In this document: in pieces, positions 42,334-51,725 of the stretch
How positions within the stretch are numbered: position 1 is the stretch's first letter
Layout of the letters: each line of letters begins with the position of its first letter
NCBI GenBank assembly: GCA_947650285.1
Contig: CANTFL010000086.1
Coordinates: 1-64,000 of the forward strand
Reading direction: 5' to 3'
Length of the DNA stretch: 64,000 nt
Source: Hyaloperonospora brassicae
Lineage: Eukaryota > Oomycota > Peronosporomycetes > Peronosporales > Peronosporaceae
Made by a program: the position numbers and the translations under genes
The notes under the pieces: model-generated
What the model saw: only the letters and a program-made list of their open reading frames with translations
The model's database searches: none
What the model was told of the DNA's origin: nothing

Positions 42334-42577
42334 GCCTCCCCACGTAAAACGTAGGATGCGTGCGCATCGTACGTGGCAGTTCGAGTGTGTATGCATTTGT
42401 TTTGCGATGCAACACTCGAAATGGCCCAATGTATTTCGGCAGTAGTTTACTACTGCCGACACTAGTGACTGCATGTCCAAGTAAGTTTACCGTAGACAGT
42501 ATTACTAGGTCATTAACTATAAATGAAAGAACATTCGCTCTTCCATTCTTGTCTGCGTTCCATTTCTGACGGTCCAC
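41705..42577 (-). CDS. B3 integrase C-terminus with chromodomain (290 aa frame)
   Basis: An intact frame covering the GPY/F module ('KLLPKYIGPFRVLHRKTNAY'), a Ser/Pro/Arg-rich linker, and a chromodomain at the end: 'SYLVQWRGYPPSWNSWEH' followed by 'LVRQYDETHLIG'. The aromatic residues of the chromodomain cage region (Y, W, W) are present. B2 has the same parts split by one base. The linker is where the plus-strand coiled-coil frame overlaps. It is separated from the core by the acidic insert at 42596-42937. Confidence 0.85.
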   Translation of the reverse strand: MDRQKWNADKNGRANVLSFIVNDLVILSTVNLLGHAVTSVGSSKLLPKYIGPFRVLHRKTNAYTLELPRTMRTHPTFYVGRLRSYCQYEPSSSDEDSPHVQEHPSSSCVCAPDDPSGRADMIPRNSTEISPRELSPARRKGSGHPARPEAAPWHNRRDPSPDQPRDPCGSSARCRSKRSVGRARASSHRAIHRLRDPSRKGRDGGPGVLEKVFPPPPHPLVDAHGDQRFLVELILNHRNNSGSRTSYLVQWRGYPPSWNSWEHRSQLLMDVEGLVRQYDETHLIGPRAHR

Positions 42578-42595
42578 CGCATTTGCGATGGAGTC

Positions 42596-42937
42596 CTATA
42601 CGAAACGGACTACCGCTTCTCGAGTCAGCAGGAGGTTCTCTGCTGACTCTTTGTTTTGTCTTTCAGTGCGCTTCGTGCGCACTGCTAAGAGATTGCTCTC
42701 TTCTTCAGCGAGTTTGTCTTCTTCCTCGCTGGAATAATCGTTGACGATGCTGAATATACCAGCATCGTCATCATCATCCGAGCCAATAATAGCGTTGTCG
42801 CTATTATTGAGGTGGTGTGCTTCATCGATGTCGACATTGTCGACATCGGCATCATACGTGACGACGTTTGCGTCGACACGTGATGAGCAAGAGTCAAAAC
42901 GGTTTTTGCTCGAGCGAGTCCCTTCCCCCTTATCCAA
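42596..42937 (-). CDS. B3 integrase acidic insert
   Basis: A stretch of about 110 codons between integrase core and GPY/F module, rich in Asp, Ser and Glu: 'YDADVDNVDIDEAHHLNNSD', 'IIGSDDDDDAGIFSIVND', 'YSSEEEDKLAEEESNL'. It is absent from family A, which joins the two parts through a short helical linker. In B3 it is out of frame with the core (a TAG follows 'VTALL') and ends in a stop before the next frame. The same insert appears in the old relic near 13140-13300 and in B1 and B2. Its role is unknown. Confidence 0.7.
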   Translation of the reverse strand: MDKGEGTRSSKNRFDSCSSRVDANVVTYDADVDNVDIDEAHHLNNSDNAIIGSDDDDDAGIFSIVNDYSSEEEDKLAEEESNLLAVRTKRTERQNKESAENLLLTREAVVRFV

Positions 42938-42945
42938 GAGTCACA

Positions 42946-43370
42946 CTATAGAAGGGCGGTCACACGTGGATAGCGTAAACCATTCACGTAAAACGGTGTG
43001 TGCTGTGTTGAAGCATGCACCGAATGATTGATGGCGAATTCCACCATGGGTAGGAATTCGCTCCAACTCGAAAACGAGTGGACATATCCTCGAAGAATCT
43101 CTTCGAAGACACGGTTCGCACGTTCCGTCTGACCATCTGTTTCGGGATGGTCAGAAGTAGACATCTTCAATCGTGTTTCAAGAGAACTGAACACGGTTTG
43201 CCAAAATTCCGCCGTGAACCGAGGATCACGGTCGGATACGAGTTCACGACGTGACCCGTGGAGTCGAAACACTGTGTCGATGAATACACGCGAACATCCG
43301 TGTGAAGAATTCGACTCAGGGACGGCAGAAAGATGCACCATCTTGCTGAAACGATCCACAAGCTCAAGAA
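42946..43370 (-). pseudogene. B3 integrase core, truncated
   Basis: Contains 'RELVSDRDPRF'-type second Asp and 'DGQTERANRVFEEILRGYVH' with the catalytic Glu, then 'FAINHSVHASTQHTPFYVNG'. It is cut at 43370 within the segment before the second Asp. Left of about 43249 it matches B2 closely; right of that it resembles B1 ('VFIDTVFRLHG'). Confidence 0.85.
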
Positions 43371-44138
43371 TGTGGTCAAGTCGCTAGTTAATTTTGGATG
43401 TAGATCGGTGACCACCCAGTTGAGAGGTTACTCACTGGCAAAAAACGACGCCAGGTGATCTAAAAAATCAATCGGAGATTGAAGGTGATTTCAACGAGGC
43501 TCAACGAGCCATTCCAACTGTTACCAGGGTGACGGAGACGGGGCGATATCTGAGACAAGACAAAAAACCAGAAGGATTTGCATGGAACGTACTGGGACAA
43601 GGTGACAAATAGACCAATTTTACGGAGCGATCTGGGACAAGATGACAAATTGAACGATTTCCACGGAGCGATCCGGAACAAGGAAGTGAGACGAAGTCAT
43701 ACAATTCTCCTGAATATTGATCAAGGAGAGGATACGCATATTGGAGCAGGTGAAGAATGGTTCGCAGATTTATATGCGAAGGTCTCTTGATTTACGGAAG
43801 TTTGAGCGTTGGAATAACTGGCTATGGCAACGGTCGTGGATATTGTGGCCAAGCCACTCTCGAAAGTTGTATCTGGGACCAGGTGATGCGTTATAATGGT
43901 TCAGGAGAGTGAAGGGAGCTATGTCAAACCGTATGGACGATCACATTTATTGGATAAACACTGAAAGATGATACGGAAACACTTACAAGGAACGAGAGTA
44001 TGTCTATGACTGATTTGTACTAGATCGATCTCCCACATTTCGATATTGAATATCAGATCGGTAATGTTTCCTGTTGATTATAGATCGTCGTTGATGAAGC
44101 TATTATATCATGATGAATATGATTGTTATGGGTCCATG
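43371..44138. other. Inserted block of unknown identity, left arm
   Basis: Begins TGTGGTCAAG right at the break in B3 and runs to the A3 LTR. No coding region recognised; the longest open frame is 70 codons. It holds two tandem units of about 40 bp (near 43590 and 43630, each starting GGGACAAG and ending ACGGAGCGATC) plus a partial third. The TG start and the position suggest the edge of a non-autonomous LTR or TRIM-like element into which A3 later jumped. I cannot identify it. Confidence 0.4.
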
Positions 44139-44614
44139 TGTAACGGAATTACACGTCGACTGGTAGTCGACAATAGGTGTGGTGCACACAAGGGATGAGA
44201 TCCCCTTTAAAGTGATATTAGAACACAAGCATCAATTGATGAAGACTGATGTATGTCAACCATTGATTACGAGATCTTTTGAGGGGTTTTCTTTTGGAAA
44301 TTAGTGAGTAGGTTAAGTACGTTGTTCTAAGATGTTCTTCAAGGTTAAAAAGAAATAAAGTTCAGTTTCCATTTTGATCAACATAATACACGTGCCTTAC
44401 GAGGCGTCTTGATCGGAAGAGCTAGCAATGCCTGGAAAGGTAGCTGCTCTTTAGCACTCTGTGCTGTGATTCTTTTGGATCGTTTGATCCTTCTGGAACC
44501 AGGACCGTAAGCTCTCTGAGCTTGTTGACTCTCTGAGTCGGGTTCTTTGGACCAAAGTTGCTCGTAAAGCGTAAGGTCTTCCTCTGACTTAACGTGCTGT
44601 GTAGCTCCGCTACG
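44139..44614 (+). repeat. A3 5' LTR (476 bp)
   Basis: Begins TGTAACGG with the hairpin GTCGACT-ggt-AGTCGAC just inside, and ends near GCTACG. It carries AAGCTC-tct-GAGCTT and GACTC-tct-GAGTC mini-hairpins. Next to it inside the element is GCTTTTTAGCACTCG, with no TGG-starting tRNA primer site. Confidence 0.88.
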
Positions 44615-44735
44615 CTTTTTAGCACTCGTAGTCAATCTACGCCTGAGTCGTTACGACTGATCCTCTGTGAGGATGGAGCAATCCACACCCACTCCGAGGC
44701 TCAGAAAGTAGCGATTGATAAGCTGACCTCGTCTG

Positions 44736-45702
44736 TTGCGCCTAAGTATGTGGAGTTTAGCTGCACAAGGTCATGAAGTGCTCAATGCGCGTGTCGAGAA
44801 CTTCACGCAGTATAAAACGGCCGTTTTAAGGCAGGTGCAAAACCAAGCAGCGTCGGATTTGCTAACACGCTATGTGGCAATACCAGACGAAGAGGCTAAG
44901 CCTCACCCCTTAGGGTGGACGTTTAAATTGCTCTGGGAAGTAGAGGAAAAATCTCAATCTCTGGATACGTGGGATTGATATGGCCATGAGATATGGCCTC
45001 ATCGCACTTGAGCACCAGCAAGTATCGCTGTCCATCTCTAAGCTCGATGGGAGAGCTAGAGAATGGGCTCTGACGTGTGGCACGTCGGTCGACTTGGCGT
45101 TTCCCACATGGGATTCGCTCAAGTTAGATCTATTGCGAGTTTTATCGCCGCGTAACCAGGCCTATCGCGTGCACTCACTCTTCTTGTGAATCCGTCAGGG
45201 TTAGAATGAGCTAACAAACTATGTCCAAGAGTTGAGAACTCTGATGGCTGCTATGCAGTCTGATCCTCTCTCTGAGACAGTCTATGTGACTGTCTCATTG
45301 GAAGGTCTTCGAAATGGCGTTGCCAGGACCGATGTGTTTCGGGATTATCCCTCTTCTTTTGAGGAGGCTGTTGGTATCGCTCAAAATGCTGAGCATAACT
45401 TTAAGTCAGCAAGACTTGGTTGGAATGGGTAAAACCCAAGCTTTGCGAGAGCAACCTCTGCAAGCACCCTGGCTTACTGTAATCCAGAACCGATGGATCT
45501 TATCTATGCTAAGGATGAAGGTGAAGCGGAGCTTCATGTTGTAGAGCAACGACAGGAAGTGAGACGCTGTTATATGTGCGGAAGCACTAAAGAGTTGCGT
45601 CCCACTTGTCCTTTGCGTAAGCAGCACCAGACTCCTATGAGTCGAGGCCCCAGCCCCAACGAGAAACTTGGTATGTCACGGGGAAACGTCGACACCCAGT
45701 AG
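44736..45702 (+). pseudogene. A3 gag, broken
   Basis: Fragments in order: 44736-44978 ('SLAAQGHEVLNARVENFTQY'), 44980-45189 ('KLDGRAREWALTCGTSVDLA'), 45232-45432 ('SLEGLRNGVARTDVF') and 45493-45702 with the zinc-knuckle region 'CYMCGSTKELRPTC'. The His of the knuckle is Glu here (A2 has 'TKHLRHTC'), so metal binding should be lost. Stops at the fragment joins make it nonfunctional. Confidence 0.85.
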
Positions 45703-45758
45703 GCGCGGGGCGCCCTACTGGGTTAGAACTGAGTTATGTTGCTTCTCTACGAGGTAGG

Positions 45759-46429
45759 GTGAATCAGGGCTTAGCCCCACCGAGCTATGTGCCCACCAGC
45801 ACAGAGCGTGAAATCAAGTCTGGCTTGTTAGTCGCCGAGGCGATAGTAAAAGGCTTTGAGAAGCAGTGGTCGATCTTAATCGATTCTGGGGCGTCATGCA
45901 ATTATGATCGACGTTGTTCCCTTGAGGGAAGTCAGCGATACGCTGAAGCGCTACAGGAGCAAGACGTGATTTCATCACCGTTTGTTTAGCGACGGGTAGT
46001 CGCGTTACTGTGCCTAAAGTTCCGTTGAACTTAGGTGTGAAGGTTTTGGACTTTGACAGCATTGAACGCTGTATTGTCCTTGACTTGTATTCGAGATACG
46101 ATCTCATCCTGGGTATGGCTTGGCTTGAACGCCATGAACCATGGATCGATTGGAGGTCTAAGACCTTAGGCGCAACGCGCAATGTTCCTAGCGAAGATTT
46201 GGAGAGTCATGAACCCACCTTTGCTAGGCAACAAAAGCGCTATTGGAGCGAGAAATTGACGGAAGATGTCAATGTGCTGGACATTGGTATGTCAGAGGTA
46301 ATTAACTCCAATGTCAATGAAATGAATATTGAGCGGAGCTCTTTCACCTTCTGTGAGGGGGTTTTACTCCGTGGAGTGATACTCGTTGTAATACTGAGTC
46401 ACTGCATGCTGCAGGCATGGTTGGACTAG
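45759..46429 (+). pseudogene. A3 protease, frameshifted
   Basis: 45759-45989 holds the active site 'ILIDSGASCNYD'. A deletion after 'EALQEQD' relative to A2 shifts the frame, and 46010-46429 continues 'MPKVPLNLGVKVLDF' and 'YDLILGMAWLERHEPWID'. Two codons ('YA') present in A2 after 'CNYD' are missing. It reads on into the linker without the stop found in A2. Confidence 0.85.
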
Positions 46430-47757
46430 GGCCGAGACATCAAGAATGTAATTCCTCAAATTTGAGTGGGGTGGCACGTGAAATTCCACCGAGCAAAGGC
46501 GGCCGAGATGGCACCCTACTATATGTCAGTAATGACATTGTTGGCAAAAAGTCAGAGCTTTCAGGGCTAGGGCCGGATGCTGTACGCGAAGTGCTACGTG
46601 CACATCCACTGGATGAAGTGTTCGAGTTATGTAACTGTTTACCAGGTGTAGCTCGAGACATGAGCTCTCGTATAGAGCGTGCTAAGATGAATTGCAACTA
46701 CAGGAACCCTACTGTCCCGGCCTCTAGGAAGCGTCAGGTTTCGTTGAGGAAACAATCTCAGCGTAGGGTGGCAACTGTTAAGCGTCCAACGTCTAAGAAG
46801 TCACGAAGTGATAATAGTAATAATACACTCTATACACTTGTCAATGGAGTGACTGGCCATGTTGATGGCAACATCAGTCTTGAGACTCTTCCGTCCTTGG
46901 ATACTCTCTTTGAACTAGATGAAATATATGACGGCGAATTTAGCCAAGTCTTACAGGCAGGAGAACTATCCGAGTTAGTGGTCATACGGCCGGATATTGA
47001 GTTGAACTCATCCTCGTTATTGGACGAGTCTGTCCTTGAGGACCCAAAGGCGGCATTGGATGCCCGTAGTGGATCTTCGATCCATAAGGATCCTCTTGAT
47101 CCGTTCTATCCATTGGTAAAGGAATTTCAGGACGTGATGTGTCACAATACACCGTCCGTCTTAACTCCTGATAGAGGTGTACATCATGAAATTGACTTGG
47201 TTCCTGGAAGTAAATACTGCGTAACACGGCAGTGGCCTTTACTGAAGGAACAGTGTGACGTCATTGACGACTTCTTTCGTGCAAAGCACGCGACAGGAAT
47301 GGTACGTGAGAGCGAATCTCCCCATTCCACACCGACCTTCTGTGTCAGAAAGCCCAATGGGAAGTGGCGCATTGTTCATGCTTACAATAAGCTTAATGCT
47401 GCTACCATCCCGCCTCAGACACCAATCTCTAGGAAAGATGTTCTACAACAATATGGTGGGATGTACAATGTACAGTGCGCTCGACTTAGTCGACGGTTAT
47501 TACCAGTTGCTCATGCGTGAGAAGGATATTCCGCTGACAGCGGTTAGTACCCCGAGCGCTATGCTCTGGGAGTGGCTAGTTATGCCACAGGGCTTGTCCA
47601 ATGCCCCAGCTACGTTCAATCGTCTTGTGACACAATTGTTCAGACCTCACCGAGTATATGCTTAACATACTTTGATGACATCTTTGTCCACAGTCGTGCT
47701 ATGAATGGTCGGTCAGATGTGGACAATCACATTGACCATTTACGAGCGGGGCTCTAG
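46417..47757 (+). pseudogene. A3 RT with N-terminal linker, frameshifted
   Basis: 46417-47520 is a 367-codon frame holding the protease-RT linker and the RT fingers ('[19 protein letters not shown]', '[18 protein letters not shown]'). One missing base after 'ISRKDVLQ' moves the palm ('[16 protein letters not shown]') to 47255-47665. A further deletion next to the YxDD box creates a stop after 'RVYA', and '[16 protein letters not shown]' is in a third frame ending at 47757. A2 shows the undamaged order. Inactive. Confidence 0.87.
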
Positions 47758-48741
47758 TGCATGCGCACAAATAAGTTGTATGCCAACGCATCTAAGTGCA
47801 TCTTTGATGCAGAAGAGATTCCTTTTTAGGGTGATTTATTGGTAAGCGAGATCTTAGAGCGGATCCCGCTAAGTTAAAAGCCATAGTTGATTGTCCGGTT
47901 CCTAAGAATCAAAAGGACTTACGTAAGTGGCTTGGCCTTGCCAATTGCTTGCACAACTACAGTGCGAATTACGCAGATATGGCTCGGACATTATCCAATC
48001 TCTGTAAAAAAAGATGTGGAATGGTGCTTGACGAGCACCGAGCATGATGATTTCCAAGCAGTAAAGGAGAGTCTCCTTCATGCGCCAATGTTGGCTTTGC
48101 CGAATCCTGATCGATCTGTCAGTGTCGTCGGTGACGCGTCTCACTTTGCCATAGGCAGCGCCCTGTTACAGACAGATTCTGATGGACAGGAACGCGTCAT
48201 TGCGTTTGAGTCCCGGCAGCTGAAGGCTGCAGAAAATAAATATCCTGTTCATGACCAAGAGCTACTTGCAATGAAGTATGTTCTCTTCAAATTCAGAGTT
48301 CATCTGCTTGACTCTAAGCCGTTTGTGATCTATACAGATCATGCGTCACTACGCACTACGACCCAGTCGCCTAACCTCTATCAGAGAATGGCTCGTTGGA
48401 TTTCCTTCTTTGCCGAGTACAACTTCGAGGTGAAGTATAAGCTGGGCAAGCAGAATGCTTTGGCTGATGCGTTGTCACGCAGGCCCAAATATGAGCTTGC
48501 TCATGTTACGACTCTGTCGTCGTCGGTCACTGACCTAATCCGTACGGCATATGCCAAGGATGAACACTGTGTAGCTCTGCTACGTGCTCTAGGGAGCGAG
48601 GAGTTAAGGACTCGGACAGAGAATTGTCGGCACGATTACGTGCGAGGATACATCGATATTCCATCGAACAATCCCTGTTGTGCTATAGCACAGATATGGA
48701 GGATACTCTTCGTATCGTTGTCCATCATGATGAGGAGTTAA
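47758..48741 (+). pseudogene. A3 RT connection and RNase H
   Basis: After short fragments of the RT connection ('KLYANASKCIFDAEEIPF'), the frame 47887-48741 carries RNase H: 'VVGDASHFAIGSAL', where the usual Cys before the catalytic Asp is Gly but the Asp is kept, then 'YTDHASLRTTTQ' and 'QNALADALSRRP'. It loses frame near 48610, where a small deletion (A2 'EEFKDSDIELS') moves the reading into the integrase frame. Confidence 0.85.
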
Positions 48742-50420
48742 AGTATCGGATCCTCTATGAGGTACATGATACTGCGTTTAGTGGTCATCTCGGTCGTGAA
48801 AAGAACTATAGCTCTGTGAATCAATGTTGTTGGTGGCCCAAACTTTACAGATGGGTGAGCACATATGTGCGTACGTGTGAAACGTGTCAACGGGTGAAAC
48901 CATCACCTCACGCGGCCGCGCCGCTGTATAGCTTGCCTATACCCAAAGGGTGTTGGAAGTCCATCAGCGTGGACTTCCTGTTCGGATTACCGAAGGATTC
49001 GTATGGAAACACGGGTATTGTGGTCTTTGTTGACCGTTTGAGCAAGATGGCTCATTTAGCAGCGATGCCAGATACCATTGATGGTGAAGGTACAGCTACG
49101 CTGTTTATCGATCGCGTGTTTCGACATCACGGCTTGCTTGTGGCAAATGTCTCGGACCGAGACCCCCGCTTCACTGGTAAGTTTTGGAAGTCCATCTTCA
49201 AGGTGCTCGGCATACGTTCGGACATGTCCACAGCGGATCGTCCGCACACCGATGGCCAACCTGATCGAGAGCATCGCGTCATTGGTGACATCTTGCGCAG
49301 TTTTTGCGCTGAAACGCCAAAGCGTTGGAGCTCAACGCTCCCGATCGTTGAGTTTGCGTTGAATAACGCCGTGCATGCCTCCACCGGCTACACACCGTTT
49401 TATGTGATTACTTTCACAAACTCTTGCGTTCCGTTAATGCTACCACTGCATGGTTCAGGGCTTGGTAGGGGAGGGGTTGCCGATCGTCTTGCAGATATCA
49501 GCCCTGCTACTGTTCACAAACAGGTAAGCGAGTTTCTCGCAACGCGATTGAATGTCTTACGACATGTGCGTGACGCACTGGCTGATAGCCAAGACAAGCA
49601 GAAGGAACAAGCTGATGTTAAAGCCAGAGGTTGTATTGAACGTTATGAGTTCGGGGACCAAGTTATACTCAATGTTAAAAACCTACCTACAAATGTAGTG
49701 TCTGTCGTCTTCAAGACAAAGTTGCGACCGCGCTTCATTGAAGCATTCACGGTCGTCGCCAAGAAGGGGCTTGCGTATACGCTCAACCTTCCGCGCAAAC
49801 TGCTCACACACACCGTGTTCTACGTTGGCTTGCTTAAGCCGTATCGGGATCCGTCCCACGTGAACTTGGACGCGCTTGCGCCGGGTAGGTTTGCCTTTCC
49901 ATCGGTTGCTGAATCCGTATCAGGAGGTCAAGCTGAGCCTCCATCCGAGCTTGGCTCAACTTCAACGCCTGGACACGGGCTAGCATCGCGTCAAACGCAC
50001 TCTGGGTCTTACCCGATGTCTCACGGAGACCACTCAGATCGAGAAGCACCTTCTCATGCTCCTACTTCGGTATACCGACCACCTCCGACGCTGCTCGATG
50101 AGCAAGGGAACCACCAGTTCCATGCGGAGCGACTCCTGAAACGACGTCGTCGTCGTGGCCAATACCAGTATCTGGCAAAGTGGCGAGGGTACCCGGATTC
50201 GGAGAACTCGTGGGAGTTTGAGTTACCCCTTCGGCAGTATTGCCCATACGCTGTGGATGTTTTTGAACACCATGGCAAGGTTCATCTCTCGACCGAGCGC
50301 GCTTCACACCAATGGTGGTGGGAGGTAGCGAGTTGTTCCGCACCATTGGGTCGGAACCCGCGACTACCGGCGAAGCCGAAGCATAGCGCATTCGATTGCG
50401 AAATGGACCTCTGGCCTTGA
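48624..50420 (+). CDS. A3 integrase with chromodomain (598 aa frame)
   Basis: Integrase zinc finger: 'YEVHDTAFSGHLGREKNY' (H-x6-H) and 'CETCQRVKP' (C-x2-C). Core: 'ISVDFLFGLP' (first Asp) and 'VSDRDPRFTG' (second Asp). The third catalytic position is damaged: A2 reads 'DGQTERMNRI', A3 reads 'DGQPDREHRV', so the Glu is replaced by Asp. The GPY/F-like module and a chromodomain ('[20 protein letters not shown]') follow. The frame runs on to 50420 past the chromodomain. The region from 49834 on is also covered by the antisense frames on the minus strand. Confidence 0.9.
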   Translation: MSARLRARIHRYSIEQSLLCYSTDMEDTLRIVVHHDEELKYRILYEVHDTAFSGHLGREKNYSSVNQCCWWPKLYRWVSTYVRTCETCQRVKPSPHAAAPLYSLPIPKGCWKSISVDFLFGLPKDSYGNTGIVVFVDRLSKMAHLAAMPDTIDGEGTATLFIDRVFRHHGLLVANVSDRDPRFTGKFWKSIFKVLGIRSDMSTADRPHTDGQPDREHRVIGDILRSFCAETPKRWSSTLPIVEFALNNAVHASTGYTPFYVITFTNSCVPLMLPLHGSGLGRGGVADRLADISPATVHKQVSEFLATRLNVLRHVRDALADSQDKQKEQADVKARGCIERYEFGDQVILNVKNLPTNVVSVVFKTKLRPRFIEAFTVVAKKGLAYTLNLPRKLLTHTVFYVGLLKPYRDPSHVNLDALAPGRFAFPSVAESVSGGQAEPPSELGSTSTPGHGLASRQTHSGSYPMSHGDHSDREAPSHAPTSVYRPPPTLLDEQGNHQFHAERLLKRRRRRGQYQYLAKWRGYPDSENSWEFELPLRQYCPYAVDVFEHHGKVHLSTERASHQWWWEVASCSAPLGRNPRLPAKPKHSAFDCEMDLWP

Positions 50421-51135
50421 GCTTGGCGTATTCGTAACGAAGCTTTCGTTTTAAACGAAGACCGGCCACATAGGCACCTGCTCTTCGAGATGTCATGCTG
50501 CTGAGGTGTCGCTTGCGGTACACCCAGCAGATGAATTGGTTGTACTCCTCTTTAGGCAACTCAGCGGCGAAAAACAAAATAGGCACGTCCTTAATCGGTC
50601 TAACCGAAAAATTACGAGCTAGGCTTCCAAGATATGCCTTGTATTGGCCTTTTATGGTCAAGAATGGTTCGAAATATCCCTCATGTAGACCCTGGCGGAA
50701 GGCGGTGTCTTCTGGCGACGTAGTCTCTGGGGTAATGGCCCATGTTGAAAGGCTACGGCCTTCTGTTTAATGGAGACGTTTTTCCACGTCTGGTGTAGAA
50801 AACACGTTACCACTTCGGCTTTGTATGACCGCCTGAGTTTGAGCAGGACAAAGAGCACGCTTCTCTCAATGTAGGATTAACATCAGTTGCTAATCGAGAG
50901 GGTTGATGATGATGTGTTCACCTGCATCGTTTGCATGATGCTGCGCCACTGGCGCGATGGTTTCATCAGGCTCGGTGAATGGGTTTGGTGCAGTGTGAGG
51001 CGTTGTCTCATGCACTGGTGATTCGTACATTGTCCTCTCTTCACCATGGACATCGGTATCACTATCATAGTTCACCTCCACATTAATGCCGAGATAGGAC
51101 GAGAGAGTAGGGGACTCATGAGGTGGCGATGCCAT
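49834..51135 (-). pseudogene. A3 antisense coding region, broken
   Basis: ATG at 51135 in the same CACCATGGC context. 51135-50890 reads 'MASPPHESPTLSSYLGI' through 'IINPLD' and stops. After a damaged stretch, 50661-50062 reads 'GQYKAYLGSLAR', 'WVYRKRHLSSMTSRRA', 'RLKRKLRYEYAKLKARG' and '[20 protein letters not shown]', ending in TAG after 'VVGIPK'. 50049-49834 then carries 'LARVQALKLSQARMEAQLDL'. Compared with A2, A3 keeps the frame across 50260 where A2 lost two bases. The divergent protein still keeps the basic core, which hints at past constraint. Confidence 0.6.
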
Positions 51136-51232
51136 GGTGTTTCGTGTTTTGCAAAACCGCGAGGTTAAAGCGCACACACACTGTAATCTTCGAGAAAAGA
51201 CTTCGATTGACGTTTTGTGGCAACGTCAGTCT

Positions 51233-51244
51233 GGCGGAAGAGAT
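51233..51244 (+). promoter_or_regulatory. A3 polypurine tract
   Basis: GGCGGAAGAGAT abuts the 3' LTR start TGTAACGGGG. The A4 tract (61508-61519, minus strand) is the same. Confidence 0.7.
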
Positions 51245-51725
51245 TGTAACGGGGTTACACGTCGACTGGTAGTCGACGATAGGTGTGGTGCACACAAGAG
51301 AAGGGGTATACTGTAAAGTAACAGTAGAACACAGTAAGCGTATCAATTGTTGAAGACTGATGTCTGTCAACAATCGATTACGAGATCTTTAGAGAGGTTT
51401 TACTTTGAACCTTAGTGACTAGGTTAAGTACGTTGTTCTATGGTGTTCTTCAAGGTTAAAAAGAAATAAAGTTCAGTTTCCATTTTGATCACTGAAAGAC
51501 ACGTGCCTTACGAGGCGTCTTGATCGGAAGAGCTAGCAATGCCTGGAAAGGTAGCTGCTCTTTAGCACTCTGTGATGTGATTCTTTTGGATCGTTTGATC
51601 CTACTGGAACAAGGACCGTAAGCTCTCTGAGCTTGTTGACTCTCTGAGTCGGGTTCGTAGAACCAAAGTTGCTCGTAAATCGTAAAGTCTTCCTCTGACT
51701 TAACGAGCTGTTTATCTCCGCTTAA
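51245..51725 (+). repeat. A3 3' LTR (481 bp)
   Basis: Begins TGTAACGGGG with the conserved 7-bp-stem hairpin close by, ends CTCCGCTTAA. It is more like the A4 LTR in its first 130 bp (AGAAGGGGTATACTGTAAAG) than like the A3 5' LTR (GGGATGAGATCCCCTTTAAAG), so the two A3 LTRs are partly mosaic. Confidence 0.85.

Larger units (their letters stand above)
40160..43370 (-). mobile_element. Ty3/gypsy element B3, left part only
   Basis: Minus-strand B element from its 3' LTR through the antisense region and chromodomain into the integrase core, stopping at 43370 inside 'DRFSKMVHLSAVPES'. It is nearly identical to 30992-34081 of B2. The sequence resuming at 52861 ('tcgaatacca') is the next part of the same integrase region, so B3 and B4 are most simply two halves of one element split by a 9.5-kb block. 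Confidence 0.85.
44139..51725 (+). mobile_element. Ty3/gypsy element A3, full length
   Basis: A 7.6-kb plus-strand family A element: 5' LTR (44139-44614), gag, protease, RT, RNase H, integrase with chromodomain, antisense region, polypurine tract and 3' LTR (51245-51725). The flanking pentamers CCATG (44134-44138) and CCATA (51726-51730) are a near-perfect target duplication. The LTRs are of a slightly different subtype from A1/A2 (476-481 bp). Every gene has lesions. It is nested in the unknown block that splits the B3/B4 element. Confidence 0.92.
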
